A stretch of 64,000 nt of DNA, taken from NCBI GenBank assembly GCA_963737835.1, contig CAVTUH010000001.1, positions 930,001 through 994,000 of the forward strand, written 5' to 3'. This DNA is from Palsa-1248 sp963737835. Lineage in GTDB: Bacteria; Gemmatimonadota; Gemmatimonadetes; Gemmatimonadales; Gemmatimonadaceae. Position 1 is the stretch's first letter. Each line of letters begins with the position of its first letter. A model generated the notes under the pieces. The model had not been told where the DNA came from. It made no database searches and saw only the letters and a program-made list of their open reading frames with translations. The position numbers were made by a program, and so were the translations under genes. This document shows positions 17,533 through 26,018 of the stretch, one piece after another.

Positions 17533-19044
17533 CTAGAGGTCGTGCCCCGCGTACGAAAGGTTGAAGCTCTTGTTGCAGAGTGGGAAGTCCGAGATCTGGT
17601 TCCCCGGCAGGGCGACCGCGAGGGCTGTCCAGTTGTGGAACGAGGGGTCCGTGACCTTGTGACGCCGGATGCCGCCGTGCGCGTCGGTCACCACGACGTG
17701 CGCGATCTCGCCTCGCCAGCCCTCCTCCAGCGCGACGACCAACTCGTCGGGCCGCAGGTCGCCACAGACCACCCGCGGCTCGCCGCGTGGGACGGCGTCG
17801 AGCTGTTCCACGACGAACGCGAGCGAGCGCTGTACTTCGAGCCACCGCACGAGCACGCGTGCCTGCACATCGCCCGCCCACGCGGTGGCGACCGGCACGT
17901 GTGCGAAGCGGAAGATGCCGTAGGGATGGTCGTGACGTACATCGCGCGCGACTTCACATGCCCGTGCGACGGGCCCCACGAACCCGAGCTCCGTGCATGC
18001 GCCCCGAGGCACGACTCCGACGCCATCGAGTCGTTCCTGAACCGTGACCGTCTCGAACATGAGCTTCGCGACGGACGAAAGCTCCTGAGCGAGGCGCGCG
18101 AGGCGATCCCGCATGGCCACCGCCATGTCGCGCGGCAGGTCAAAACCCACGCCACCCGGCCGGATGAGACCGCGCCCGTAGCGATTGCCGGACATCGTCA
18201 TCAACATGTTCAAGCACTCGCCCCGCATCCGCCCGAAGAAGGCCGCGGCCGGCTGATAGGCAACGTCGCTCGCGATGGCCCCCAGGTCACCAATGTGGTT
18301 GGCGAGGCGCTCGAGCTCGAGCGCGATGCCGCGAATCGTCTGCGCACGCGGCGTCTTGTGGCTCCGCGCCAGCGCCTCGATCGCGCCGCAGAACGCGCTC
18401 GCGTGACCAATGACGGTGTCCCCGGCAATCGACTCCGCGATCAGCACGGCCCGCTCACGACGCGTGGTTTCGAGCAGTCGCTCCACGCCGCGATGCTGGT
18501 AGCCCAGCATGATCTCCAGGCATAACACCTGCTCGCCATGTGCTTGAAAGCGGAAATGCCCCGGCTCGATGATGCCCGCGTGCACGGGTCCCACGGCAAC
18601 CTCGTGGACCTCGTCGCCCTCGATGCGATCGAACACGTACCCCTGGGGGTCGAGGACGATATCGGTGCGCGCGACCGGACGATGGTCCGGGAGATGACGC
18701 CTGAGTGGCTTGAGCCATGGATGCCCGTCGGGCGTGACGGCGCATTGCTCGGCGATCTCGCGCTCGAAGACGCTCACTTGCGGACAGTCCGGCGTGACGG
18801 CGCGATAGCGTTGCGTAACCCGCGTGCTGGTGGCCCCGAGCTGCCCGCGTGCGTCCTGCGCAAGGATGGCGACGAGGCGCGTCGTCTCGTCTCCGTCGGG
18901 CATCCCGAACAGGGACACGACTCGCCAATCATGCGCGACCGCATGGAGCACCGACTCGCGAAACCCGTCGATCGACTCGACCGGGATGCCGTCAAATGAC
19001 ACCGCTCGCCGGTTCCGGAGCTCGAGACTGTCGAAGCCGCTCAC
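17533..19044 (-). CDS. hydrogenase-4/complex I-like large subunit without NiFe ligands
   Basis: A NuoC-like N-terminal domain (about residues 30-110) is fused to a NuoD/HyfG-like large-subunit domain. True group 4 hydrogenases bind nickel through CxxC near the N-terminus and DPCxxC at the C-terminus. Here the first site reads ESIAGDTVIGHASAF (204-218) and the second DPSFHNW (466-472), so no Ni-Fe centre is possible. This matches the energy-converting hydrogenase-related (Ehr) type. The GTG start at 19044 overlaps the previous stop in GTGA. It probably passes electrons or quinone-like chemistry to the membrane arm; the electron donor and acceptor are unknown. Confidence 0.85.
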   Translation of the reverse strand: MSGFDSLELRNRRAVSFDGIPVESIDGFRESVLHAVAHDWRVVSLFGMPDGDETTRLVAILAQDARGQLGATSTRVTQRYRAVTPDCPQVSVFEREIAEQCAVTPDGHPWLKPLRRHLPDHRPVARTDIVLDPQGYVFDRIEGDEVHEVAVGPVHAGIIEPGHFRFQAHGEQVLCLEIMLGYQHRGVERLLETTRRERAVLIAESIAGDTVIGHASAFCGAIEALARSHKTPRAQTIRGIALELERLANHIGDLGAIASDVAYQPAAAFFGRMRGECLNMLMTMSGNRYGRGLIRPGGVGFDLPRDMAVAMRDRLARLAQELSSVAKLMFETVTVQERLDGVGVVPRGACTELGFVGPVARACEVARDVRHDHPYGIFRFAHVPVATAWAGDVQARVLVRWLEVQRSLAFVVEQLDAVPRGEPRVVCGDLRPDELVVALEEGWRGEIAHVVVTDAHGGIRRHKVTDPSFHNWTALAVALPGNQISDFPLCNKSFNLSYAGHDL

Positions 19045-20477
19045 GGTGCCGCGCCTCCGAGCGCGACCGCCGCGTGCGTGATGGCCGCTTGAAGCGGGGC
19101 CGGCACATAGACACCGAGCATGAGGACGGTCGCGGCGAGGACGATTGGGCCCGCGAGTAGCCACGAGCTCTCTCGCACGCGTCTCGCGTCTGGGTCGGCA
19201 GCGCCCAGTGCCATCTCCAAGATCATGCTCGCCATCCCAACGAAGATGATGGCGAGCAAGAGGAGCATGGCGGCCGCCACCCAGAAGTGCGCACCCGCGA
19301 CCGCGGCACGCAGGATGGTGAATTCACTCAGGAAGAGCCCGAATGGTGGAGATCCCGTGACCGCGAACAACCCGAGGACCAAGAGCGCACCGGAGACAGG
19401 CAGGGAGCGAACGAGTCCTCGATTCCCGGCAGCGGCGGAGCTTCCGGTGGCGAGCACCACGTTCCCAACGACGAGGAAGAGCCACCCTTTGATCAAGCCA
19501 TTGTTGATCAGATGAAGCACCGTTCCGTACGCGCCGATTCCACCGAGTCCGAGTCCCAACACCAAGAGCCCCATATGCTCCACGCTCGAATAGGCGAGCA
19601 ATCGCTTGACGTCGGCCTGGCGCACGATGAACGCGGCGGCGACGACGAGCGACAGGAGCCCGAAGCCGATCAGCACGGGCTGGATGAACGCGCCGAGATC
19701 GGCGGCCATCGCCACTTCGGTCACCCGGGCGACGCCCAGGAACGCACAGCTCGTGAGCGCGCCCGCCATGAGACCGCTCACGAGGCTCGGCGCCTCTCCG
19801 TACGCGTCGGGTTTCCACGTATGCAGTGGTGCGAGTCCCATCTTCGTTCCGAACCCAACGAGGAGGAAGAGGAATGCGGCCCGGAGCCACGGAACGCGGA
19901 GCTCACGCGCGTGGGCGATGAGATCGCTCAAGACGAGGGCCCGACCCGGGACGTCCGTCTGCGCGGTCGCGAGGAAGAATGTGCCCAAGAGCGCCAGCGC
20001 AATGGCGACCGACGAGATGACCAGGTATTTCCACACGGCTTCCAGTGACCGGCGATCGTGCCGGTGAAAGATGAGCGGCGCCACGGCAAGCGCCGTCGCC
20101 TCCATCCCGACCCAGAGCACCCCGAAATGCTGGCTCACCGCGACGGCCGAGGTGGCGCCCAGAAATCCGAGCAGTCCGCTCACGAAGGCGCGCCCACCGC
20201 GCGCCGCCTCGCGTTCGAGGTACCCGACGGCATAGAGCGCAGTCAAAAAGAACAAGACGCTCGTGAGCGTCAGCACGACGAGCCCAAGCGCATCGACCCC
20301 GATCCAGCCGCCGAGCGTCTCCTCGGCGGGTGTGACCCAGAGCGATGTCACCATGGCCAGATGCAACGCCGCAACACTGACCAGCAGACTCGTACGCCAG
20401 CGCAGCGCGCGGCGCGGCATCGCGGCCGCCACGGCCGCACCCACGAGTGGAAGGACAACGAACGCGACCAGGCGCAT
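19041..20477 (-). CDS. hyfF: HyfF-like proton/ion-pumping membrane subunit
   Basis: Antiporter-like subunit of the NuoL/M/N superfamily, 478 residues, about 14 transmembrane helices. Conserved parts include the HFGVLWVGMEATALAVAPLIF segment (pump Glu), the GTKMGLAPLHTWKPDAYGEAP helix-break motif with its Lys and the RLLAYSSVEHMG motif with the proton-channel His. All key charges are present, so ion translocation is plausible. The ATG at 20477 overlaps the TAA of the HyfE-like gene by one base. Confidence 0.88.
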   Translation of the reverse strand: MRLVAFVVLPLVGAAVAAAMPRRALRWRTSLLVSVAALHLAMVTSLWVTPAEETLGGWIGVDALGLVVLTLTSVLFFLTALYAVGYLEREAARGGRAFVSGLLGFLGATSAVAVSQHFGVLWVGMEATALAVAPLIFHRHDRRSLEAVWKYLVISSVAIALALLGTFFLATAQTDVPGRALVLSDLIAHARELRVPWLRAAFLFLLVGFGTKMGLAPLHTWKPDAYGEAPSLVSGLMAGALTSCAFLGVARVTEVAMAADLGAFIQPVLIGFGLLSLVVAAAFIVRQADVKRLLAYSSVEHMGLLVLGLGLGGIGAYGTVLHLINNGLIKGWLFLVVGNVVLATGSSAAAGNRGLVRSLPVSGALLVLGLFAVTGSPPFGLFLSEFTILRAAVAGAHFWVAAAMLLLLAIIFVGMASMILEMALGAADPDARRVRESSWLLAGPIVLAATVLMLGVYVPAPLQAAITHAAVALGGAAP

Positions 20478-21127
20478 TAATCGGTGAGTTCCGTCTGACG
20501 TGCCGAGTCCAGCGAATCGAACTCGCGATTGATGTGAAACACGACGATGCCCATGATGAACACGCCAACGAACACGTCGAGCAGCACTCCCAGCTCCAAG
20601 AGAAACGGAACGCTCTCGGTCTGCGTCAGCCCGAAGAGGTAGATCCCGTTTTCCAGCATCAGGTAGCCCACGACCTGTGTGATCGCCTTGCGCCGCGTCG
20701 TGAGCACGATGAATCCGATGATTAGCGTGGCGAGCGAATAGGGGACGAGCAGCGCCTCCGAGCCCGGAGGCTCAGGAAGACTTGTCGCGACTGCGAACGC
20801 GAGGACGACCGCGCCGGCACCGAGCAGCAGCGACACGATCGGGCCGATCGAGGGCTCGACCTCGCGACGCACCGCCGCCTCGCGGATCGCCCAGACAAGA
20901 AACCACGGCAGCGCGATGGCTTTCACCGCTACGGTTCCGACTGCAAGTCCTACGACATGGGCAGACAAGGCGGGCGCGATGAGGATCGGGAGAACTCCGA
21001 GGAGCAGCCCCTGGATGGCCACCGCTCGAATGCACGTACTCAACCGAGTCGTCCCGAGCACGGTGAGGTCCGTCAACACAATGAGGAGGAGGACGAGAGG
21101 CGCGGCGTGCAGCATCGCGGGCGACAT
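20477..21127 (-). CDS. hyfE: HyfE-like membrane subunit
   Basis: A 216-residue subunit with six or seven helices, characteristic of hydrogenase-4 type complexes. The C-terminal half matches NuoK: the VVGYLMLENGIYLFGL helix carries the glutamate used in proton transfer. The N-terminal half supplies the additional helices typical of HyfE. The start lies 2 bp after the HyfC-like stop. Confidence 0.85.
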   Translation of the reverse strand: MSPAMLHAAPLVLLLIVLTDLTVLGTTRLSTCIRAVAIQGLLLGVLPILIAPALSAHVVGLAVGTVAVKAIALPWFLVWAIREAAVRREVEPSIGPIVSLLLGAGAVVLAFAVATSLPEPPGSEALLVPYSLATLIIGFIVLTTRRKAITQVVGYLMLENGIYLFGLTQTESVPFLLELGVLLDVFVGVFIMGIVVFHINREFDSLDSARQTELTD

Positions 21128-21129
21128 GA

Positions 21130-22041
21130 TCAGTAGAGCAGCAGCACGATGCCGCAGACGGCGAGGACAGCGGCGCCCGACAGGAGGGTCGGCACCTGCG
21201 TGAGCCTGAGGCGTGCCATGACGGATTCCACGCCGCCGATGACGACAGCGACGAGCGCGAGGCCCAGCACCAGGACGGCAAGGGACGCGGGCGCGCTCAA
21301 GGCCGCGCGCGGCACGAAGACCCCGACGAGGAGCGCGCTAAAGAGCGCCAGCTTGAGCGCGCTTCCATAGAGAATGATTGCGAAGTCGGGCCCACTGTGG
21401 TCGAGCACAATGACCTCGTGGATCATCGTCAATTCGAGGTGCGTGGCCGGATCATCGATCGGCACGCGCGAGTTCTCCGCCAGCAGCAGCACGAAGAGGC
21501 TGAGGCCGACCAAGCTCAGACTAGGGCCCGCGTGCGACCAGGCTGCACCGATCGGCGCACCGAGGATCCCCGAGAGTGACACATCACCGGTGGCCAGGAC
21601 CAGGGCGCCAAAGCAGAGAAAGAGCGCGGGCTCAGCGAAACTGGCGAACGTAACCTCTCGGCTCGCCCCCATCCCCTCGAAGCTCGATCCGGTATCGAGT
21701 CCCGCCAACACGATCGCGAAGCGGCCGAGCGCCAAGAGACCGGCGAAGGCCACGAGATCACCGCCGAACCGCACCGGCGCCGTGCGTCCATCGAGTGGCA
21801 ACAAGAGCGCGGCTGCAACCACCGATAGGAGCATGACCAGCGGTCCCGCTCGAAAGATCCACGTGGTCGTGGCGCTATAGACCGATCTCTTCCGCATGAG
21901 CTTCGCGATGTCGGAGTACAGCTGCAGGACCGGTGCTCCGCGCCGGCCGCTGAGTGTGGCCTTGGTTTTGGTCGCAATCCCCGACAAGCCCGGTGCCGCG
22001 AGGAGCAAGACCACGACCGCGACCCACTGTCCAGCGTTCAT
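21130..22041 (-). CDS. hyfC: HyfC/NuoH-like membrane anchor subunit
   Basis: A 303-residue NuoH-family subunit with about eight helices that docks the peripheral arm to the membrane arm. Family landmarks are RRGAPVLQLYSDIAKLMRK near residues 35-55, the loop MGASREVTFASFAEPALF, and the acidic ENSRVPIDDPATHLELTMIHE segment. The ATG at 22041 overlaps the HyfB-like stop in ATGA; the much longer open frame upstream is the wrong frame of the HyfB-like gene. Confidence 0.88.
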   Translation of the reverse strand: MNAGQWVAVVVLLLAAPGLSGIATKTKATLSGRRGAPVLQLYSDIAKLMRKRSVYSATTTWIFRAGPLVMLLSVVAAALLLPLDGRTAPVRFGGDLVAFAGLLALGRFAIVLAGLDTGSSFEGMGASREVTFASFAEPALFLCFGALVLATGDVSLSGILGAPIGAAWSHAGPSLSLVGLSLFVLLLAENSRVPIDDPATHLELTMIHEVIVLDHSGPDFAIILYGSALKLALFSALLVGVFVPRAALSAPASLAVLVLGLALVAVVIGGVESVMARLRLTQVPTLLSGAAVLAVCGIVLLLY

Positions 22042-24005
22042 GCCGCACGCGCCGTGATTGCGAGATAGATGAGCATGACGAGCAGCGTCGCGACCACATA
22101 CAGGAGCGACCGTGACAGCTGGCCACGCTGGAGGGGATGGAACCAGCGCGCGGCTGTGCGAATGCGGTCCCAGGTTGGCAGAACCAGCCCGTCCAGTACC
22201 GGATCTTCCGCGTGGGTCGCAAACGCGCGCGCCGACTGGCGTGTGCGCACCCCCGCGACGGACCGAAAGATCGTGACCAGGGGCGCCGCGAACGACGATG
22301 CCGTGTATTGCATGCGAGGGGTCGGCCGATCGAAGCCGCACCCCCATGTCTCGACTGCGGCCCGCACTGTCGGGCGACCACGCCGTAACGCGCCTGCCAC
22401 CAAGACGACCACGAGGGCGCTCGCGACCGCGAGCGTGTAGCCCGTGAGTGTGACGGCGGCTCGGTCCCCGCCAGCGACCAGCGGCGCTGCGGACGCGTCG
22501 CCGAGCACACTGCCCGCCCGCAACGCGAATGGGACAACCACTGCCGGGAGGAGGCCGATCGCAGCACAGAGGGCGGCGAGGCCGACCACCGGCCACGTCA
22601 TGCCGCGCGGCGCCTCCTGCGGCGTGCTGACCAGCGGGTCGCGCGCACGACCGAGGAAGACCGCGCCGACCACCTTGGTGAAACAGGCCAGCGCAAGCGC
22701 TCCGATGAGGGCGAGTGCACCCGTCGCGAGCACGGCGACGCGTATCGCGCCGGGCGTCACGGCGCTCGCGAGAAGTGAGCGGTAGACGAGCCACTCGCTC
22801 ACGAACCCGTTGAGCGGAGGCAGGCCGACAATCGCGGCTGATCCGATCAGAAATGCGCTCGCGGTGAGCGGCATGCGGGTGACGAGGCCACCGAGCCGGT
22901 CGAGATCGCGCACACCCGTGCCGCGAATCACCGAGCCAGCGCCCAAGAAGAGGAGGCTCTTGAACAGTGCATGATTGAGCGTGTGCAGTGCTGCGCCTGC
23001 GAACCCCAACGCCGCGACGGTCGGCGACTGGTAGGCGAGGCCCAGGGCGCCGACACCAATGCCCATGAGGATGATCCCAATGTTCTCCACGCTGTGGAAC
23101 GCGAGGAGACGCTTGATGTCGTGTTGCGCCAGGGCCCAGATGACGCCGAGGATGCCCGAAAGCGCACCCAACGCGAGCACGAACCAACCCCACCAAGCCG
23201 GCGGTGGCGCCGAGAGTGCGATCACCCGCATGAGGCCATACACGCCCATCTTGATGACGATTCCCGACATGAGCGCGGAGACATGTGATGGCGCCGCCGA
23301 GTGCGCCTCCGGAAGCCAGACGTGCAACGGCACCATGCCCGCCTTGAGGCCGAATGCGAGCAGCGCGAGCGTGAGCACGACTGCGCCGCCCGCCGGCAGT
23401 CCGGGCGCACTCCTCGCGAGCGCCGCGAACGTCAGACCGTGCGCATCACGGCTCCAGAACGCGAACAGTGCAAGCAGAGCCAGCGTGCTCACGTGTGCGG
23501 CGACGAGATAGAGGAGGCCAGCCCGCCGCACTGCTTGTCGGTCGTGGTCGAAGACGATGAGGAAGTAGGAAACGATCGCCATGACTTCCCACGCGATCAG
23601 GAATGGCGCGACGGCGCGGGCCGTGACGAGGATCGTGAGCGCCGCGATGAGGCAGGCCACGAGTGCGTGCGCGCGGCGCACGGCGCCTGCGGACGCCTCG
23701 CCCGAGAGGTATGGGATCCCATAGACCGCACAGGCGGCTCCGACAATCACGATCGCCAATAGGAAGACTGCGGAGAGCGCATCCAGGCCAAAGATCCACG
23801 GGCCGCCGGGGATGCCGGCCGGCAGGACTACGTCTGGGATAGTGGCGCCGGCCAGCACGCCGATGGCGAGCACCGCGCCGACGGCGCATCCTCCGCCGAC
23901 CAGCACGCGAAAGAGTCCCTGGCCCACGCCGGTGCCTCGCAATGGGACGAGTGCGACGCAGCCGCCGGCCAGAACGAGACACACGCTGAGCGCGATGTAG
24001 CTCAT
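22038..24005 (-). CDS. hyfB: HyfB-like large pumping membrane subunit
   Basis: Antiporter-like subunit of 655 residues, with more helices than NuoL/M/N, as in HyfB/HycC. The pump Glu lies in FLIAWEVMAIVSYF, the channel Lys in GLKAGMVPLHVWLPEAHSAAP, and the His in RLLAFHSVENIGI. The C-terminus ends in an additional helix (LLYVVATLLVMLIYLA) after an amphipathic stretch. I chose the ATG at 24005 because it overlaps the stop of the upstream regulator in ATGA. The complex is therefore translated in one unit with its regulator. Confidence 0.88.
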   Translation of the reverse strand: MSYIALSVCLVLAGGCVALVPLRGTGVGQGLFRVLVGGGCAVGAVLAIGVLAGATIPDVVLPAGIPGGPWIFGLDALSAVFLLAIVIVGAACAVYGIPYLSGEASAGAVRRAHALVACLIAALTILVTARAVAPFLIAWEVMAIVSYFLIVFDHDRQAVRRAGLLYLVAAHVSTLALLALFAFWSRDAHGLTFAALARSAPGLPAGGAVVLTLALLAFGLKAGMVPLHVWLPEAHSAAPSHVSALMSGIVIKMGVYGLMRVIALSAPPPAWWGWFVLALGALSGILGVIWALAQHDIKRLLAFHSVENIGIILMGIGVGALGLAYQSPTVAALGFAGAALHTLNHALFKSLLFLGAGSVIRGTGVRDLDRLGGLVTRMPLTASAFLIGSAAIVGLPPLNGFVSEWLVYRSLLASAVTPGAIRVAVLATGALALIGALALACFTKVVGAVFLGRARDPLVSTPQEAPRGMTWPVVGLAALCAAIGLLPAVVVPFALRAGSVLGDASAAPLVAGGDRAAVTLTGYTLAVASALVVVLVAGALRRGRPTVRAAVETWGCGFDRPTPRMQYTASSFAAPLVTIFRSVAGVRTRQSARAFATHAEDPVLDGLVLPTWDRIRTAARWFHPLQRGQLSRSLLYVVATLLVMLIYLAITARAA

Positions 24006-24697
24006 GATCTGGCGCGCGCCGGGCGAATCGCCAGTGCCTCGAGCACGGTGATGCGATCCATTATCGCCGCGCTCGAGGCATTGCCGTGGAGGAGAGCTCG
24101 CAGCTCCGGATCGCGCAGGAGCGCGCCCAGTTGCGCGAGAATCCGGAGGTGCACGGGGATCGTCGGACACACCACGAGAAAGAGCGCGTTGACGGGTCGA
24201 CCATCCAGGGCGTCGAACTCGACGGGCCGCCGCAGCAGCGCGAGCGCCACGAACGGCGTTGTGACGTGGAGCAGGATCGGGTTCCGTACGTGCGGAATGG
24301 CAATCCCATCACCTATGCCCGTCGACCCCAGCGCCTCGCGCGCTTCCAGCACGGAGATGAGAAACTCGCGGTCCATTTCCGGCGGAAGCGGTAGCGCGCC
24401 GACGAGCAAGCGTAATACCTCCGCTTTGGTCGCCCCGTCCAAGTCCCGGTGAATGCCGCCGGTCGCGAGAAGCGACGAGATCGGCGGCACCACTTGGGGT
24501 GTGCGCCGCGCTTGCTCGAGCAGTTTCTCGGAGACGGGAACGCCCTGCTCGACGGCCCACTCCCAGAGCTCGAGTGCGTTGCAGTGCAGGCGCTCGTTGA
24601 CGCGGTGGACTGGCAGGCCGCGCCTGCCGATCCAGCGCCGGACGGTCGCTTCCGGCACGTCGAGGTACACAGCGGCCTGACGCACGGTGAGCTGCAT
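24002..24697 (-). CDS. HTH - PTS EIIA-domain regulator 1
   Basis: N-terminal excisionase/MerR-like helix-turn-helix (residues 1-45: TVRQAAVYLDVPEATVRRWIGR) is followed by a fructose-type PTS EIIA domain (about 80-225). The phosphorylatable histidine is intact: His136 in GIGDGIAIPHVR. No other PTS gene is visible. It is translationally coupled to the HyfB-like gene and lies 6 bp after regulator 2. It probably reports phosphorylation or metabolic state to the promoter of this complex (inference). Confidence 0.82.
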   Translation of the reverse strand: MQLTVRQAAVYLDVPEATVRRWIGRRGLPVHRVNERLHCNALELWEWAVEQGVPVSEKLLEQARRTPQVVPPISSLLATGGIHRDLDGATKAEVLRLLVGALPLPPEMDREFLISVLEAREALGSTGIGDGIAIPHVRNPILLHVTTPFVALALLRRPVEFDALDGRPVNALFLVVCPTIPVHLRILAQLGALLRDPELRALLHGNASSAAIMDRITVLEALAIRPARARS

Positions 24698-24703
24698 CGT
24701 CTG

Positions 24704-25444
24704 TCAGCGCAGCGAGGACACGTCGGTGAACAGGCGATCCTCTGTGCGGCGCAGCAGTTTGACGACGTCCTCGCCGTCGTGCGCGCTACGGAGATCGGCA
24801 AGAAACCCCGGTTCGAGGCACAGGCGTGTGAGCTTCGCCAAGAGCGCGAGCTGGTCGCGCTCGCTCCGCGCCAGCAGCAGGATGAGCATTTCCGTGAGGG
24901 CGCCGTCGAGGGCGCCGAAATCGATCGGTGTCTCGAGCCTGGCGATCGCCAACAGGTCATGAGCACGCAACACGCGCGGCCTGCTGCGAGGCGTGTGCAG
25001 GAGCGCTGCGCCACCGGCCAGCGCGGTGCTACACATCCGCTCGCGCTCGAGGATCCGCTCAGAGACGAGATCGAGGGCGACGGGCTCCGGAAACTGCACA
25101 CGGGCGACCAAGGCCCGAACGACTTCCTCACGAGTGCCCGCGGCCAACCGGATACAGGCGTTGGTCGGTGCAATCAGCTCGGCGAGCCGTTTCGGAGGGT
25201 GTCCTAACGGGTCAGCGTCGCTTTCGAGCACGTCGAGCGAGGCCGCGTCCAGGCGGTGTGTCCCGGCGTCGAGCCACTCGTCGATGGCGCTTTTTCGGAA
25301 ACGCCATTGCCCCCCAACCTTGAGCGCGGGGATGGCGTCGCGTTCGAGTAGTCGGTAGATGGTCCGCTGCGAGAGCTGGAGGTACTCCGCGAGCTGCTTG
25401 GGACTCAAGAGATCAGGCATCTCATCGCGGCCATAGATGTGCAA
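24704..25444 (-). CDS. HTH - PTS EIIA-domain regulator 2
   Basis: Same architecture as its downstream neighbour: excisionase-type HTH (LLSPKQLAEYLQLSQRTIYR, followed by the wing ALKVGGQWRFRKSAID), then a PTS EIIA domain (about 90-240). The histidine is present as GGAALLHTPRSR (His150), although the preceding isoleucine-proline of the usual IPH is replaced by LL. An internal ATG at 25420 (MPDLLSPK) is an equally likely start. First gene of the operon; a palindrome lies just upstream of it. The two paralogues may act as a heterodimer (inference). Confidence 0.8.
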   Translation of the reverse strand: MHIYGRDEMPDLLSPKQLAEYLQLSQRTIYRLLERDAIPALKVGGQWRFRKSAIDEWLDAGTHRLDAASLDVLESDADPLGHPPKRLAELIAPTNACIRLAAGTREEVVRALVARVQFPEPVALDLVSERILERERMCSTALAGGAALLHTPRSRPRVLRAHDLLAIARLETPIDFGALDGALTEMLILLLARSERDQLALLAKLTRLCLEPGFLADLRSAHDGEDVVKLLRRTEDRLFTDVSSLR

Positions 25445-25456
25445 ACATGTCCGTTG

Positions 25457-25473
25457 TTGACATATTTTGTCAA
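25457..25473. promoter_or_regulatory. palindrome upstream of the regulator operon
   Basis: TTGACA-TATTT-TGTCAA is a perfect 6-bp inverted repeat in the short AT-rich region before regulator 2. The minus-strand TTGACA also fits a -35 hexamer; 17 bp later there is ACATGT, a poor -10. An operator overlapping the promoter, possibly for autoregulation, is plausible. Confidence 0.45.
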
Positions 25474-25539
25474 GGATTGTCGCAAGTTAACGATACTGGT
25501 CTGGACTGCCAGAAACCCGCCCGGCATGCGGGCGGCACG

Positions 25540-25811
25540 CCCTCAGGGCACCCTATTCTCACATCGCGCGGACCTATGGGCTCTCCGACAATCCGCGACT
25601 GATCCGCCTGCTCGACGAGCTGGGCGCCGAGATCACACGACTCGAGATCTGGTCCTTCGCCAACGAGATTGACCGCGCGCAGACGCTTCACGATCACGCC
25701 GATATCGTCGGCGCGCTCCGACGACAGGATTACGCGGCCGCCATCGACATCCTCACGCGCGATCGCTTGAGCGCGTATGAGGACTACAAGCGCACGCTCA
25801 CCGAATCATGA
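25540..25811 (+). pseudogene. GntR-family (FCD domain) C-terminal remnant
   Basis: About 85 codons in one frame end at TGA 25809-25811. The sequence NPRLIRLLDELGAEITRLEI followed by LHDHADIVGALRRQDYAAAI matches the C-terminal FCD effector domain of FadR/GntR regulators, including the H-x-x-I-x-x-A-L helix with a metal-binding His. No start codon, N-terminal winged helix or first half of FCD is present. The rest of the 574-bp gap holds only the operator region above and unassigned DNA. Confidence 0.55.
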
Positions 25812-26018
25812 CGACGAAGGGTCGAGGGATCGACGCGAACGCGTAGCTCGCGAAGGCGGAGCCCGCGGCGACGTGCTCCCCCACCGCGGCCAGCCAGACA
25901 GTGATGCGCGATCACGGATCGCGTCGCGCGGGTCATTGGCATTGATCGTGTCGCGCAACTGCACCAACCGCAAGTCGCCCTATAGATTATCCCTCACCAG
26001 GAAACACTCCCTACAAAC

